In this document: positions 44,318-52,693 of the stretch, piece by piece | Position numbering within the stretch: the first letter of the stretch is position 1 | Layout of the letters: each line of letters begins with the position of its first letter | NCBI RefSeq assembly: GCF_024609785.1 | Contig: NZ_JANHJQ010000004.1 | Span: 124,001 to 188,000 of the forward strand | Reading direction: 5' to 3' | Length of the DNA: 64,000 nucleotides | DNA from: Pseudalkalibacillus decolorationis | GTDB taxonomy: Bacteria > Bacillota > Bacilli > Bacillales > Fictibacillaceae | Position numbers and translations under genes: made by a program | Notes under the pieces: model-generated | What the model saw: only the letters and a program-made list of their open reading frames with translations | Database searches by the model: none | Told to the model about the DNA's origin: nothing

Positions 44318-45277
44318 ATGAAAAATAAAAACAAAATGATCGTATTAAGTATTGGATTTTCACTATCGCTAGGAGGTTGTGGAGATATGGGTAACTCAAA
44401 TGGCAACAATAATGAAGACAACAAGAACTTAACAAAAGAAGAAAAGCACGATAAAGAAAGGTACGTTAGCGTTCAGGACTATACGGGGCAAGGTTATGAG
44501 ACACTGGAAGGTAACGGTGAAGAAGAAGATAAAATTGCAGAGGCAAACCGAGAAACAGTTCATAAAGCTGTAAAGGAGTTCTTCCTCAATGACTACAAAA
44601 CAGAGGTGAAAGTCCATAATATTGTCGGTGCTGAGGATGCTGCCATTGTATTTGTAGAATCAATTGGAGAACCTCACTTTTATACTTATGCACTAGTACC
44701 TGTAGATGTTGACCAAGAGAAAGTACTAGCTGATCAAATTTGGTCACAGGAAGGGCAAGTTGAAGAAGCACTTACTACTTCAATCTTTGCTATGATCCAT
44801 GATAAGGAAGTTACGAAATTATCTAATTATCTAGAAGGTATAGTAGAAGAATACCCTGTTGTTGGTAAACAGATGGAAGCATTACAAAATGTTGGGGCAG
44901 ATGGGTACGGAACACCTTATTTTTTCATTAGTAGTTTAGATCCTGCCTTTGAAGTACTATATAATTCTTATTTAGACAATCCCGATATCACAAAAGAAGA
45001 GTTGAAGGAAAAATTTAGCAAACTTGACTATCCACCTAAAGGATTAATATTTGCTATTAAGTTATATATGGAAGAACCAAATACCGAACCGAGTAAAGAA
45101 ATCTTCAATAAAATTGTTTCTGATTTAGAAGAAATGGATGGGTTGGCTCGGGGATCCTATGCTGTTTATCTAAATGACAACCGAGTAGATAAAACAACTG
45201 CAATTGGTACAAAAGATAATACATTAGAACGGGCAAATCCGAACTATATTATACAAAAAGTAAGGGAGAATTTGTAA
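44318..45277 (+). CDS. DUF1672 lipoprotein, candidate immunity protein 1
   Basis: A lipoprotein of about 319 residues. The signal peptide ends in a lipobox (LSLGGC, Cys near residue 21), followed by an N/D/K-rich spacer and a conserved domain with YVSVQDYTGQGYETL, VGEAD-like VGAEDAAIVFVES and GEPHFYTYALVPVDV. These are DUF1672 features. In Staphylococcus, lipoproteins I remember as of this family (TilA) protect against the type VII lipase TslA. The lipase-like gene follows with a TAATG overlap. ATG 44318 is spaced 9 nt from AAGGAGG; ATG 44309 touches it. Confidence 0.85.
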   Translation: MKNKNKMIVLSIGFSLSLGGCGDMGNSNGNNNEDNKNLTKEEKHDKERYVSVQDYTGQGYETLEGNGEEEDKIAEANRETVHKAVKEFFLNDYKTEVKVHNIVGAEDAAIVFVESIGEPHFYTYALVPVDVDQEKVLADQIWSQEGQVEEALTTSIFAMIHDKEVTKLSNYLEGIVEEYPVVGKQMEALQNVGADGYGTPYFFISSLDPAFEVLYNSYLDNPDITKEELKEKFSKLDYPPKGLIFAIKLYMEEPNTEPSKEIFNKIVSDLEEMDGLARGSYAVYLNDNRVDKTTAIGTKDNTLERANPNYIIQKVRENL

Positions 45278-46293
45278 TGAATAAGCCCTTTATCAGAGAG
45301 TCTAAACAGAATAACATCGAGATCTCAACTAATGACAAAGATTTAGTTGAACTTAGTGGATACCATGCTTATCTACCATATGAAGAAGAAGATATATTTT
45401 TTGCTAATGAAAAAAGGTACACAGTTGTTGACACCAACTTCAACCATTCTTCTGGGCTTGATGCATTAACCGTTCAAAATTACGATACTGGTAAATACAC
45501 GATTGTTTTCGTCGGTTCAGCTGATGACACAGATTGGACAAAAACCAACCCAAAATTATTAAGCGATTTGGAAAATGATCAAATGAATGCTGCTCGAGAT
45601 TACTTTGATGAGATGGATGAGAAGTACAACATCTCTTCTATTTGTGGGAACTCGTTAGGTGGAGCAACGACGAATGCAGTAGCAATTTTACACCCAGAAG
45701 TAAAGGCGGTTACGATAAATCCTGCCCTACTGCCAGATGGATTGATGGACCCAAATAAAGAGTATCTAAACATTACGAACTATTTCAGTAAATATGACCC
45801 TCTCACATTGGATGAAACTGCCCTCAAACTAGATCAGCGCATACCAGGGAAGCAGTATTCAATTAACAACGGACTTCCATTAATGGACTTGCTGGCGTCT
45901 AATCATAAAGGATATTATGAAAGCGAAGAAGGAAAACCATTCTACGAAATCGGGGTAAAAGGTCAACCAGGTTATGGGAGGATTTTTCTTGATGCTGATA
46001 ACCATGTGGTGACTAGTATATGGACCGGTATTCCGTTATATGGCGGTAATACCGAAAGAATTAAAATCAATAAAGAGAATCTGGATCAGCTGGTCGATGC
46101 ATTGGATAACAACGTCCTTGATCGGTTAACGAGAGCACAATATTATATGGGGAATTCCGTTGCAATTGTGAAAAACGAAAGCCAAAATTTTTCTATGAGG
46201 GTAACGAAACTTCAAAACGTTTTTGAAGACTTGTTTGAAAACCTAGTGGGTAATGTAATGTTCACAGGGATTACTTCTACAGGAAGCCGTTGA
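45277..46293 (+). CDS. Lipase-like serine hydrolase with helical C-terminus, probable type VII effector
   Basis: A 338-residue protein without a signal peptide. Residues about 20-250 form an alpha/beta hydrolase: nucleophile elbow GNSLGG with S126, a likely acid D174 in FSKYDPLT, and a likely H210 in LASNHKGYY. Residues 255-338 are helical (NKENLDQLVDALDNNVLDRL onward). An N-terminal enzyme with a C-terminal helical targeting part is the reverse arrangement described for TslA. Absence of a signal peptide fits type VII export. It is tightly coupled to the lipoprotein gene before it and to the helical gene after it (TTGA overlap). The function is inferred, since catalytic residues were judged by eye. 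Confidence 0.75.
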   Translation: MNKPFIRESKQNNIEISTNDKDLVELSGYHAYLPYEEEDIFFANEKRYTVVDTNFNHSSGLDALTVQNYDTGKYTIVFVGSADDTDWTKTNPKLLSDLENDQMNAARDYFDEMDEKYNISSICGNSLGGATTNAVAILHPEVKAVTINPALLPDGLMDPNKEYLNITNYFSKYDPLTLDETALKLDQRIPGKQYSINNGLPLMDLLASNHKGYYESEEGKPFYEIGVKGQPGYGRIFLDADNHVVTSIWTGIPLYGGNTERIKINKENLDQLVDALDNNVLDRLTRAQYYMGNSVAIVKNESQNFSMRVTKLQNVFEDLFENLVGNVMFTGITSTGSR

Positions 46294-47372
46294 AGGCAGA
46301 AGTCGATCACCTTATCTCTTTAGTAGATACTGCGGAGGGTTGGTGCCAATCTCTAAATTCAATTCTAAATTCCCCTCCTACTGAGTTTGTGGAATCCATA
46401 ATCAAAGCGAATGTCGACGTAGAGTCAATTTTTAACCAAATTCGCAAATTATTAAATGACCTAAAGACCGGAATCGATGAACTAACGAACAATATAACGA
46501 ATATTATTACAAATCAAATACCTGAATTATTTACAGGTGTAAAAAACTTTTTTGTTGATGCTGTTGTTGGTGAATTGAAAGCTCATTATTATATTATTGA
46601 TGGCAACAAAGACAAGGTCCTGGACCATGTCACACAGTTTAAAACACAAGTCCACGAGGTAGGAAATGCATTTCAAAATCGAGACCAAACTCTTGCCCAA
46701 GCTATTGAAAACAAAGGTGGCCTCCTAAGCAGCGTAGATAAAGTCCAACAATCAACTGATTTCAAGCTCAGGGATTCCCCTCATATGATTGAGGAAATGC
46801 GTATTAAAGAGATTCATCTAGATATTGCTTTTAGTACATTTGCTACTGGTACACGCGATTTTCTACTGCCAATAATCGGAACATTAAGAATGGTTGCTGT
46901 AGAAATCACCCAATTATTAGATCAAATCTCTATGACTGTAAAAGGTGTAACGAATATTAGTTTAAGCGGCACAATACCCGGGTTCTTTATCAGTAAACTT
47001 ACTGATTATGACGATAAAATTAGAAATTACGTTAACAATACGCTCGAACCAATCGAAGAGGCATCTGCACTAATAGATGGGTTTCGAAAAGGATTTGACA
47101 GCATGATTGTCAATTTCCCATCCTTATTTTATAACTTTAGGCCGTATGTTGATAATGCAATACTTAGCGTTTCAGACTATCACAATGTGCACCTATACAA
47201 CTTAGCAGCCATTGCCATCCTTGATGAGATGAAAATGCTATTTGAAGACGTTGTATATCAGCTGTCTGATCATCAAGCGAAGGCTATAGACGAACTTCGT
47301 TTTATCTCTGAAAAAGTACTAGCGAACATGACAGTCTTAGAAGAACAGGTTAACCGAGTAACATTGAACTAA
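46290..47372 (+). CDS. Long helical protein coupled to the lipase, candidate type VII partner
   Basis: A 360-residue, almost wholly helical protein with amphipathic heptads (VDHLISLVDTAEGWCQSLNS, then LRKLLNDLK-type and ITNIITNQIPELF segments) and hydrophobic stretches near residues 190-240. It starts TTG at 46290, overlapping the lipase stop as TTGA, with AGGAAG a few bases upstream. It could be the rest of the helical targeting domain, split from the lipase by a frame change, or a separate chaperone-like partner. I recognise no family beyond a general resemblance to LXG or WXG-type helical bundles. Confidence 0.65.
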   Translation: MKAEVDHLISLVDTAEGWCQSLNSILNSPPTEFVESIIKANVDVESIFNQIRKLLNDLKTGIDELTNNITNIITNQIPELFTGVKNFFVDAVVGELKAHYYIIDGNKDKVLDHVTQFKTQVHEVGNAFQNRDQTLAQAIENKGGLLSSVDKVQQSTDFKLRDSPHMIEEMRIKEIHLDIAFSTFATGTRDFLLPIIGTLRMVAVEITQLLDQISMTVKGVTNISLSGTIPGFFISKLTDYDDKIRNYVNNTLEPIEEASALIDGFRKGFDSMIVNFPSLFYNFRPYVDNAILSVSDYHNVHLYNLAAIAILDEMKMLFEDVVYQLSDHQAKAIDELRFISEKVLANMTVLEEQVNRVTLN

Positions 47373-47410
47373 CAGAGCTTTTGTTTGTATTTATGAAACC
47401 ATTAATTTTA

Positions 47411-47438
47411 GGGATATCGTTTCTCAGAACGATATCCC
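47411..47438 (+). terminator. Terminator of the lipase operon
   Basis: GGGATATCGTT and AACGATATCCC form a perfect 11-bp stem with a 6-nt loop, followed by TTGTTTTCTT. A decayed copy of the right arm (AACGATATCC) appears at 48558. Confidence 0.85.
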
Positions 47439-47565
47439 TTGTTTTCTTCTTATTGAAGTCTATTAAACACATATGACTTTACGAGCGAGTACATAACTTA
47501 CATTTCCTTAAAAAAATAATACACTTAAGCGTTCATATACACCCCTATCAAGTAAAGAAAGGAAG

Positions 47566-48504
47566 ATGAACATTTTAAAACATAGAAATAAAATACTCAT
47601 ATTTAGTCTCGGGTTATCAATTTTACTGGTAGGTTGTTCAAATATGGGTAAGTCAAATGATAACAATGATAAGAATATAGCAAAAGAAGAAAAGTATGTC
47701 AGTGTGCAGGAATACACTGGCCAAGGGTATGAACTCAATAACGGAGAAGAAACTGACAAAATAGCCGAAGCACATCGAGAAGAAATCGATAAAGCAGTGA
47801 AAGCGTTTTTCCTAGAAAAGTATAAAACAGAAGTAAAGGTTCATAATGTCGTCGGTGCTGCTGAAGGAGCATCAGTATTTGTAGAATCTGTGGGAGAACC
47901 ACATTTTTATACCTATGCGATTGTTCCAATTGATGTTAAAGAGAAAGAAGTGCTTACAGAAAAAGTTTGGTCCAAGGAGGAACAGGTCGAAGATGCAATA
48001 AAAGGTGGATTGTACGCACTCCTCTTTGAAGAAGAATTTAACACTTTAGATGAGTATTTAAAAACGTTCTCTAAAAAGAATGATGTCGTTGGAAAAAGAG
48101 AGGAATCACTTGAGAATGTAGGGGGTACCGGATACATGACTCCTTATTATTATATTACTACTTCAATCAATGATGATGCTATTAAACCCGTTTATGAGCT
48201 ATATCTTAAGAACCCTACTGTAAATAAAAATGCACTTAAAAAAGCTTATAATAATAGTGCATTTTCAGAAGAAAACTTCAAAATTACCATACAGCTTTTT
48301 ATGGAAGATAAAGAAATGGCACCAAGCGAGAAAATTTTTAATCAAGTCTGTGATGATTTAGAAAAGATGAATACTATTCCAAAAGGATCTTATAGCGTAG
48401 TGGTTAACGATAACAGAGTTGATAAAACAACAGACACAGGTTATAAAGACAATTCGTTAAAAAGAGCCTATCCAAATTATATTTTAAAGATAAAAGTTCG
48501 GTGA
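47566..48504 (+). CDS. DUF1672 lipoprotein, candidate immunity protein 2
   Basis: A 312-residue paralogue of the first DUF1672 gene. It has a lipobox LLVGC (Cys near residue 24) and keeps YVSVQEYTGQGYELN, VHNVVGAAEGASVFVESVGE and NDNRVDKTTDTGYKDNSLKR. The similarity along the whole length points to duplication. No intact effector follows; a 24-codon frame with a ribosome site stands where one would be expected. It may be an orphan immunity gene protecting against a related toxin. GAAAGGAAG directly precedes ATG. Confidence 0.85.
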   Translation: MNILKHRNKILIFSLGLSILLVGCSNMGKSNDNNDKNIAKEEKYVSVQEYTGQGYELNNGEETDKIAEAHREEIDKAVKAFFLEKYKTEVKVHNVVGAAEGASVFVESVGEPHFYTYAIVPIDVKEKEVLTEKVWSKEEQVEDAIKGGLYALLFEEEFNTLDEYLKTFSKKNDVVGKREESLENVGGTGYMTPYYYITTSINDDAIKPVYELYLKNPTVNKNALKKAYNNSAFSEENFKITIQLFMEDKEMAPSEKIFNQVCDDLEKMNTIPKGSYSVVVNDNRVDKTTDTGYKDNSLKRAYPNYILKIKVR

Positions 48505-48523
48505 ATAGGAAGGTAAATTAAAA

Positions 48524-48598
48524 ATGCCAAAAGAAAACAAATGGACATCACTTTCGAACGATATCCATTGTTTGTGCTCTTATGAACAAAAGCAATAA
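48524..48598 (+). pseudogene. Short remnant frame after the second DUF1672 gene
   Basis: ATG 48524 is preceded by GGAAGG at 11 nt. It encodes only MPKENKWTSLSNDIHCLCSY plus four residues. The position equals that of the lipase gene after the first lipoprotein gene. The middle contains a piece of the upstream terminator arm (AACGATATCC). It may be the stump of a lost effector; the evidence is positional. Confidence 0.35.
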
Positions 48599-48599
48599 A

Positions 48600-48857
48600 T
48601 TAACCGCCCACGACATGTTTCTTATTCACTTTCTTAGATAGCCATTTCATAAATAAAAAGGTGAAAATACCACCCAATATACCAGCAAATGGAAAGGCTA
48701 ATATGGCTGAACCAAACAAGAACATTGTAATGAGACTACTCACCCAATCATCTGGAAGAACAAACTCCATTGCAATATATATTAAAAAAAGGTACGAAAT
48801 AGTAGAACTTAGTACAAACGTGATCGTACCCCATATTATTTTTTGTGAAGTAGTCAT
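48600..48857 (-). CDS. Small three-helix membrane protein
   Basis: An 85-residue protein with three hydrophobic segments (IIWGTITFVLSSTISYLFLI, LITMFLFGSAILAFPFAGIL, and GGIFTFLFMKWL) and a basic tail. The start follows AAGGGGAGAGCAGG. It is convergent with the lipoprotein gene. It has no recognised family; a link to the toxin island is possible but not shown. Confidence 0.65.
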   Translation of the reverse strand: MTTSQKIIWGTITFVLSSTISYLFLIYIAMEFVLPDDWVSSLITMFLFGSAILAFPFAGILGGIFTFLFMKWLSKKVNKKHVVGG

Positions 48858-48960
48858 CCTGCTCTCCCCTTCATTACCTTAATCTTAATATTTAATCACC
48901 ATTTTGAACAATAACTACCGGTACCTACAGTATTTCATATCGCAGGTTCCGGCAGCATAT

Positions 48961-49575
48961 CTATTTATACAGTGAATTCTCTTTAATGTATTGATAACAA
49001 GCTTCTGGAAGCAGGTAGCGGGGTTCTCCGCCTCTTGCGAACTCTTCTCTGATGTACGTTGAACTGATTTCCATTGCAAGACCTTTGTCAATCAAGTGGA
49101 ATCTGGTTCCGTCATCATGATTCCGTAAAATTGGGGAGCTTGCAATCGTCTTCAGCATATCGACCCCGTCTCTAGCCATGACAATGAATTTATTCGTTGA
49201 AATAAGTTCCTCGGAATACTTCCATTGACCATCTGCAATATCCTGCAAAAGATCTGCACCCATGATAAAGTATACCTCATCATTTGGATACTTTTTCTTG
49301 AAGTGCTCCATCGTAAAGTACGTGTACACTTCCCATGCTTCTGATTTCATTTCATAGTCATCAACTTTGAACTTTGGGTTGTCTGTCAACGCTAATTGAA
49401 GCATGTCCCAGCGGTGTTCATCGTTCGTCTTCATTACTTTATCCTTACGTTTACTTGAACATGGTAAGAAGATAACTTTATCAAGCTTACAACGATGCGC
49501 TACTGTGCTGGCAGTCCATAGGTGAACGTTCGTTACCGGATCAAAGCTGCTTCCGTAAATCCCGATTTTACCCAT
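48961..49575 (-). CDS. nadD: Nicotinate-nucleotide adenylyltransferase-like protein
   Basis: A 204-residue nucleotidyltransferase. The N-terminal motif is GIYGSSFDPVTNVHLWTAS, the middle has EVYFIMGADLLQDI, and the C-terminal phosphate-binding motif is ISSTYIREEF. This matches NadD, which makes nicotinate adenine dinucleotide from NaMN and ATP. The usual H-x-G-H active site reads T-N-V-H, so the first histidine and the glycine differ. It is last in the nrtR-pncA-pncB-nadD operon, which fits salvage-pathway duty, perhaps as a second NadD beside a housekeeping one elsewhere. Confidence 0.85.
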   Translation of the reverse strand: MGKIGIYGSSFDPVTNVHLWTASTVAHRCKLDKVIFLPCSSKRKDKVMKTNDEHRWDMLQLALTDNPKFKVDDYEMKSEAWEVYTYFTMEHFKKKYPNDEVYFIMGADLLQDIADGQWKYSEELISTNKFIVMARDGVDMLKTIASSPILRNHDDGTRFHLIDKGLAMEISSTYIREEFARGGEPRYLLPEACYQYIKENSLYK

Positions 49576-49601
49576 TGTCTAATCCCCTCTATCTTGAAAT
49601 A

Positions 49602-51077
49602 TTATTTTCTTGTATTCACCATTTCCGCCACTTTTTCTTTTACCTCTTTAATATTTTTCATTTTATTGTCCCAGCAATCTTGACTTAAATCCACTGGATA
49701 CTCTTCAGGGAACATAGAGCGTTTGTATTCATCCCAGATTATGTTGAGGTTAGCCTTTGCGTATTCCTGGATTTCTTGTAGGCTTGGTAATGTATAAACA
49801 AACTCTCCATTCACAATTATGTCTTGATGCAGTTCTTTTGCTTCAAAATTGGTAACGAATTTGCTAACAAAGGTATGGACAGGGTGAAACATTTTAAGAC
49901 GTTCTTCTTGTTGAGGGTTTTCATTTTCTAAGGCGATATAGTCCCCTTCTGCTTTATGATTGACTGTATTGATAATTCGATAAACGTTCTTAATACCCGG
50001 CGTCGTAACCTTTTCGGGATTTCCACTTATTTTTATCGTATCCTTCATTTTGCCATTATCATCTTCAATGGAAACAAGCTTGTAGACGGCTCCTAATGCG
50101 GGCTGATCGAATGCTGTGATCAACTTTGTACCAATACCCCAACTATCAATTTCTGCCCCTTGTGATTTAAGGTTAATGATCGTATCTTCGTCTAGATCAT
50201 TGGATGCTATGATTTTCGTATTTTTAAAACCAGCCTCGTCCAGCATTTTTCTCGCCTCTTTAGAAAGGAAAGCTAAATCCCCGCTATCGAGTCTTATCCC
50301 TACAAAATTGATCTTATCACCTAATTCCTTGGCAACTTTAATCGCAGTAGGAACACCGGATTTCAGGGTATTATACGTATCAACAAGGAACACACAATCT
50401 TTATGGCGCTGAGCATATTTGTGAAACGCAACGTATTCATCCCGGTAAGCCTGGACCATAGCATGGGCGTGCGTTCCTGCCACTGGAATTCCGAATAACT
50501 TTCCGGCCCTTACATTAGAAGTCGCCTGAAATCCGCCGATGTAAGCCGCCCTTGTACCCCAGATCGCTGCATCCATTTCATGTGCACGGCGAGTTCCGAA
50601 TTCCATAGCCTGTTCTTCTTCAATTACCTGTTTAATACGAGAGGCTTTCGTCGCAATTAAAGTTTGGTAGTTTACAATATTCAAGAGTGCAGTCTCGATC
50701 AGTTGAGCTTCGATTAAAGGTGCTTCGATACGAATTATTGGCTCATTACCGAAGACTAACTCCCCTTCTTTCATAGAGCGAAGGGTACCTGTAAATCGAA
50801 CATCCTTTAAATACGCTAGAAAGTCGTCTTTATACCCTAGTTCGTTCCGTAAATAATCAATATCGCTCTCGGTAAAACGGTAATTTTGTAAGTATTCAAT
50901 AACCCTTTCTAGTCCAGCAAACACCCCATATCCATTACCAAAGGGTAGATTCCGAAAAAACACTTCAAAAACGGCTTTTCGTTCGTGAATATTATCTTCC
51001 CAATAAGTCTCAGACATATTGATTTGATATAGATCAGTATGAAGTGTTAGACCATCGTCAGCATATTGTTTTTTCAT
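49602..51077 (-). CDS. pncB: Nicotinate phosphoribosyltransferase
   Basis: A 491-residue enzyme of the length and order of Bacillus PncB: N-terminal LTDLYQINMSETYW-like region (LHTDLYQINMSETYW), EFGTRRAHEMDAAIWGTRAA with the phosphorylated-histidine region, and FVGIRLDSGDLAFLS for phosphoribose binding. It joins nicotinate to PRPP, giving NaMN, which the adjacent NadD adenylates. The start follows GGAGG. It lies between pncA and nadD in the salvage operon. Confidence 0.95.
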   Translation of the reverse strand: MKKQYADDGLTLHTDLYQINMSETYWEDNIHERKAVFEVFFRNLPFGNGYGVFAGLERVIEYLQNYRFTESDIDYLRNELGYKDDFLAYLKDVRFTGTLRSMKEGELVFGNEPIIRIEAPLIEAQLIETALLNIVNYQTLIATKASRIKQVIEEEQAMEFGTRRAHEMDAAIWGTRAAYIGGFQATSNVRAGKLFGIPVAGTHAHAMVQAYRDEYVAFHKYAQRHKDCVFLVDTYNTLKSGVPTAIKVAKELGDKINFVGIRLDSGDLAFLSKEARKMLDEAGFKNTKIIASNDLDEDTIINLKSQGAEIDSWGIGTKLITAFDQPALGAVYKLVSIEDDNGKMKDTIKISGNPEKVTTPGIKNVYRIINTVNHKAEGDYIALENENPQQEERLKMFHPVHTFVSKFVTNFEAKELHQDIIVNGEFVYTLPSLQEIQEYAKANLNIIWDEYKRSMFPEEYPVDLSQDCWDNKMKNIKEVKEKVAEMVNTRK

Positions 51078-51145
51078 TTGTGAAAACCTCCATCAATTAA
51101 AAGTGACACTGCTATGTGTAGGATGAACTTTTTTGTTAGTGGTAG

Positions 51146-51694
51146 TTAAATGACTTCTGCCCCTAAGCAATTACGAAAATGTTCTAATGCCCAATCGTGA
51201 CCAGCTTGATTGAAGCTAGCAACTGCTTTCTCATGTACAACCATTTTAAAGCCTTTATTATAAGCATCTACGGCGGTGTGTAACACACAAATGTCGGTAC
51301 AGACCCCAATTAAATGAACTTCTGTAATATCTCTCTCCCGTAGTTTCATTTCAAGGTCAGTCCCTGCAAAGGCACTGTACCGCGTTTTGTCCATCCAATA
51401 GACATTTGATTTATTTTTGTGGGATTGATAGAGAGACTCTATAGAACCAAATAATTGATGCCCCTCTGTCCCTTCTATATTGTGCGGTGGAAACAACTTG
51501 TTCTCTGGGTGAAATTCGTCCTTTTCTTGATGCAAGTCTACGGCAAAAATGACGTAATCTCCAGATCGAATAAACTCCTCAGTTAGTACAGCGACTTCAT
51601 TTTCGATATCTTGACCTGGTTTTCCACAAGTTAATGCACCAGCATCTGCAATAAAGTCATTCGTGTAATCGATGTGGATTAAAGCTCTCATCAT
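51146..51694 (-). CDS. pncA: Nicotinamidase-type cysteine hydrolase
   Basis: A 182-residue isochorismatase-fold hydrolase with a visible catalytic set: aspartate in HIDYTNDF (near residue 9), lysine in MDKTRYSAF and cysteine in GVCTDICVLHTAV. Metal ligands lie in VDLHQEKDEFHPEN. With pncB next to it, it should turn nicotinamide into nicotinate. The upstream site is AGGAGGG; two adjacent ATG codons could start it. It follows the Nudix regulator gene in the operon. Confidence 0.9.
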   Translation of the reverse strand: MMRALIHIDYTNDFIADAGALTCGKPGQDIENEVAVLTEEFIRSGDYVIFAVDLHQEKDEFHPENKLFPPHNIEGTEGHQLFGSIESLYQSHKNKSNVYWMDKTRYSAFAGTDLEMKLRERDITEVHLIGVCTDICVLHTAVDAYNKGFKMVVHEKAVASFNQAGHDWALEHFRNCLGAEVI

Positions 51695-51721
51695 TAGAAC
51701 CCTCCTAAAAAGGAATTTTAT

Positions 51722-52498
51722 TTAATACCTAGCAGTGTAGATCGACTTTACTACTTTCATGTCATTAAATTGATAAAGTTGGGTTGGACGCTTCGACGTT
51801 CTAGATGTTTTTTTGCCTTCTACCTCGTTAATAAAAGGTAACGTTTTCACTTTACGTGCAAAAGCTTCTCCACTCATTATCGCTGGATCATCTGTCACTG
51901 TCATTAATACTGATTGAAGTTCAGAATAAGTGAATTGCTCCGGTAAGAATTTTTTTGCAACCGTTGTTTGTAATAAATCATTCGTGATAACCTCAATCGC
52001 ATCATCAATAATATCTTTGTGATCAAATGCAAGCTTCAGTCCGCTTAACTCTTCTAACGAGAAAAGCTCAACCTCTGCAGCATCGTCATTTGCCTTCCTT
52101 TGCGCAAGGTATTCCTGCGGGACAATCGCGTAATGCGCATTCGTAATCATCCAACCCCTCGGATCTCTTCCAGGAGTGTCATAAGAGCCAAAATGCTTAA
52201 TGTGTATCCCGCTAACGCCGGTCTCTTCTTCTAGTTCCCTCTTCGCTGCCTCAAATCCTGATTCATTCTCATCAACAAATCCACCTGGTAATGCCCATTT
52301 ACCTGCTTCGATATTTGGACTACCTTCTGAATTGAACTCAGATCGTTTGATTAACATAAGCTTCATTGTCATTTTCGAAGGCTTATAAATCTCTATCTGT
52401 TCGGAAACAATCGTAAAAACAGCAATGTCTGATGTGTATCCATCAGGGGTTCGGTATTTGCTGACTTCATATTGTTGTAATGCATCTTGGTTTGACAT
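51722..52498 (-). CDS. nrtR: Nudix-related transcriptional regulator NrtR
   Basis: A 258-residue protein with an N-terminal Nudix-like domain: the Nudix box GGFVDENESGFEAAKRELEE and the following ETGV is complete. A C-terminal winged-helix region (about 165-250) includes RKVKTLPFINEVEGKKTSRT. This two-domain plan is that of NrtR, which represses NAD genes and responds to ADP-ribose. As the Nudix box is intact, some hydrolase activity is possible. It leads the operon. An inverted repeat TTAACAA-N8-TTGTTAA and a good promoter lie just upstream. Confidence 0.88.
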   Translation of the reverse strand: MSNQDALQQYEVSKYRTPDGYTSDIAVFTIVSEQIEIYKPSKMTMKLMLIKRSEFNSEGSPNIEAGKWALPGGFVDENESGFEAAKRELEEETGVSGIHIKHFGSYDTPGRDPRGWMITNAHYAIVPQEYLAQRKANDDAAEVELFSLEELSGLKLAFDHKDIIDDAIEVITNDLLQTTVAKKFLPEQFTYSELQSVLMTVTDDPAIMSGEAFARKVKTLPFINEVEGKKTSRTSKRPTQLYQFNDMKVVKSIYTARY

Positions 52499-52543
52499 AT
52501 CAGATCCCCTTACTTCGATTTGATATACATTGAATTTTATTAA

Positions 52544-52565
52544 TTAACAATATGTTATTTGTTAA
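52544..52565 (-). promoter_or_regulatory. Candidate NrtR operator
   Basis: TTAACAA and TTGTTAA are perfect inverted half-sites separated by 8 bp. They lie 4 bp downstream of the -10 box of the NAD operon promoter, where a bound repressor would block transcription. Confidence 0.6.
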
Positions 52566-52569
52566 TTTT

Positions 52570-52597
52570 ATTATAACAAATGTACTTTCTAAGTCAA
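52570..52597 (-). promoter_or_regulatory. Sigma-A promoter of the NAD salvage operon
   Basis: On the minus strand TTGACT and a perfect TATAAT are separated by 16 bp, about 70 bp before the nrtR start. Confidence 0.75.
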
Positions 52598-52630
52598 CAA
52601 TTATTAAATTTTTTGTTTTGTTTTTTCATG

Positions 52631-52665
52631 AAAAACCCGTATCGGTAAATATGATACGGGTTTTT
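52631..52665. terminator. Bidirectional terminator
   Basis: AAAAACCCGTATC and GATACGGGTTTTT form a perfect 13-bp stem with a 9-nt loop and T-runs built into both ends. It ends the TSUP gene transcript on the minus strand. Confidence 0.85.
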
Positions 52666-52693
52666 GAATGATTAATTACTAAAATGTTTCCTT

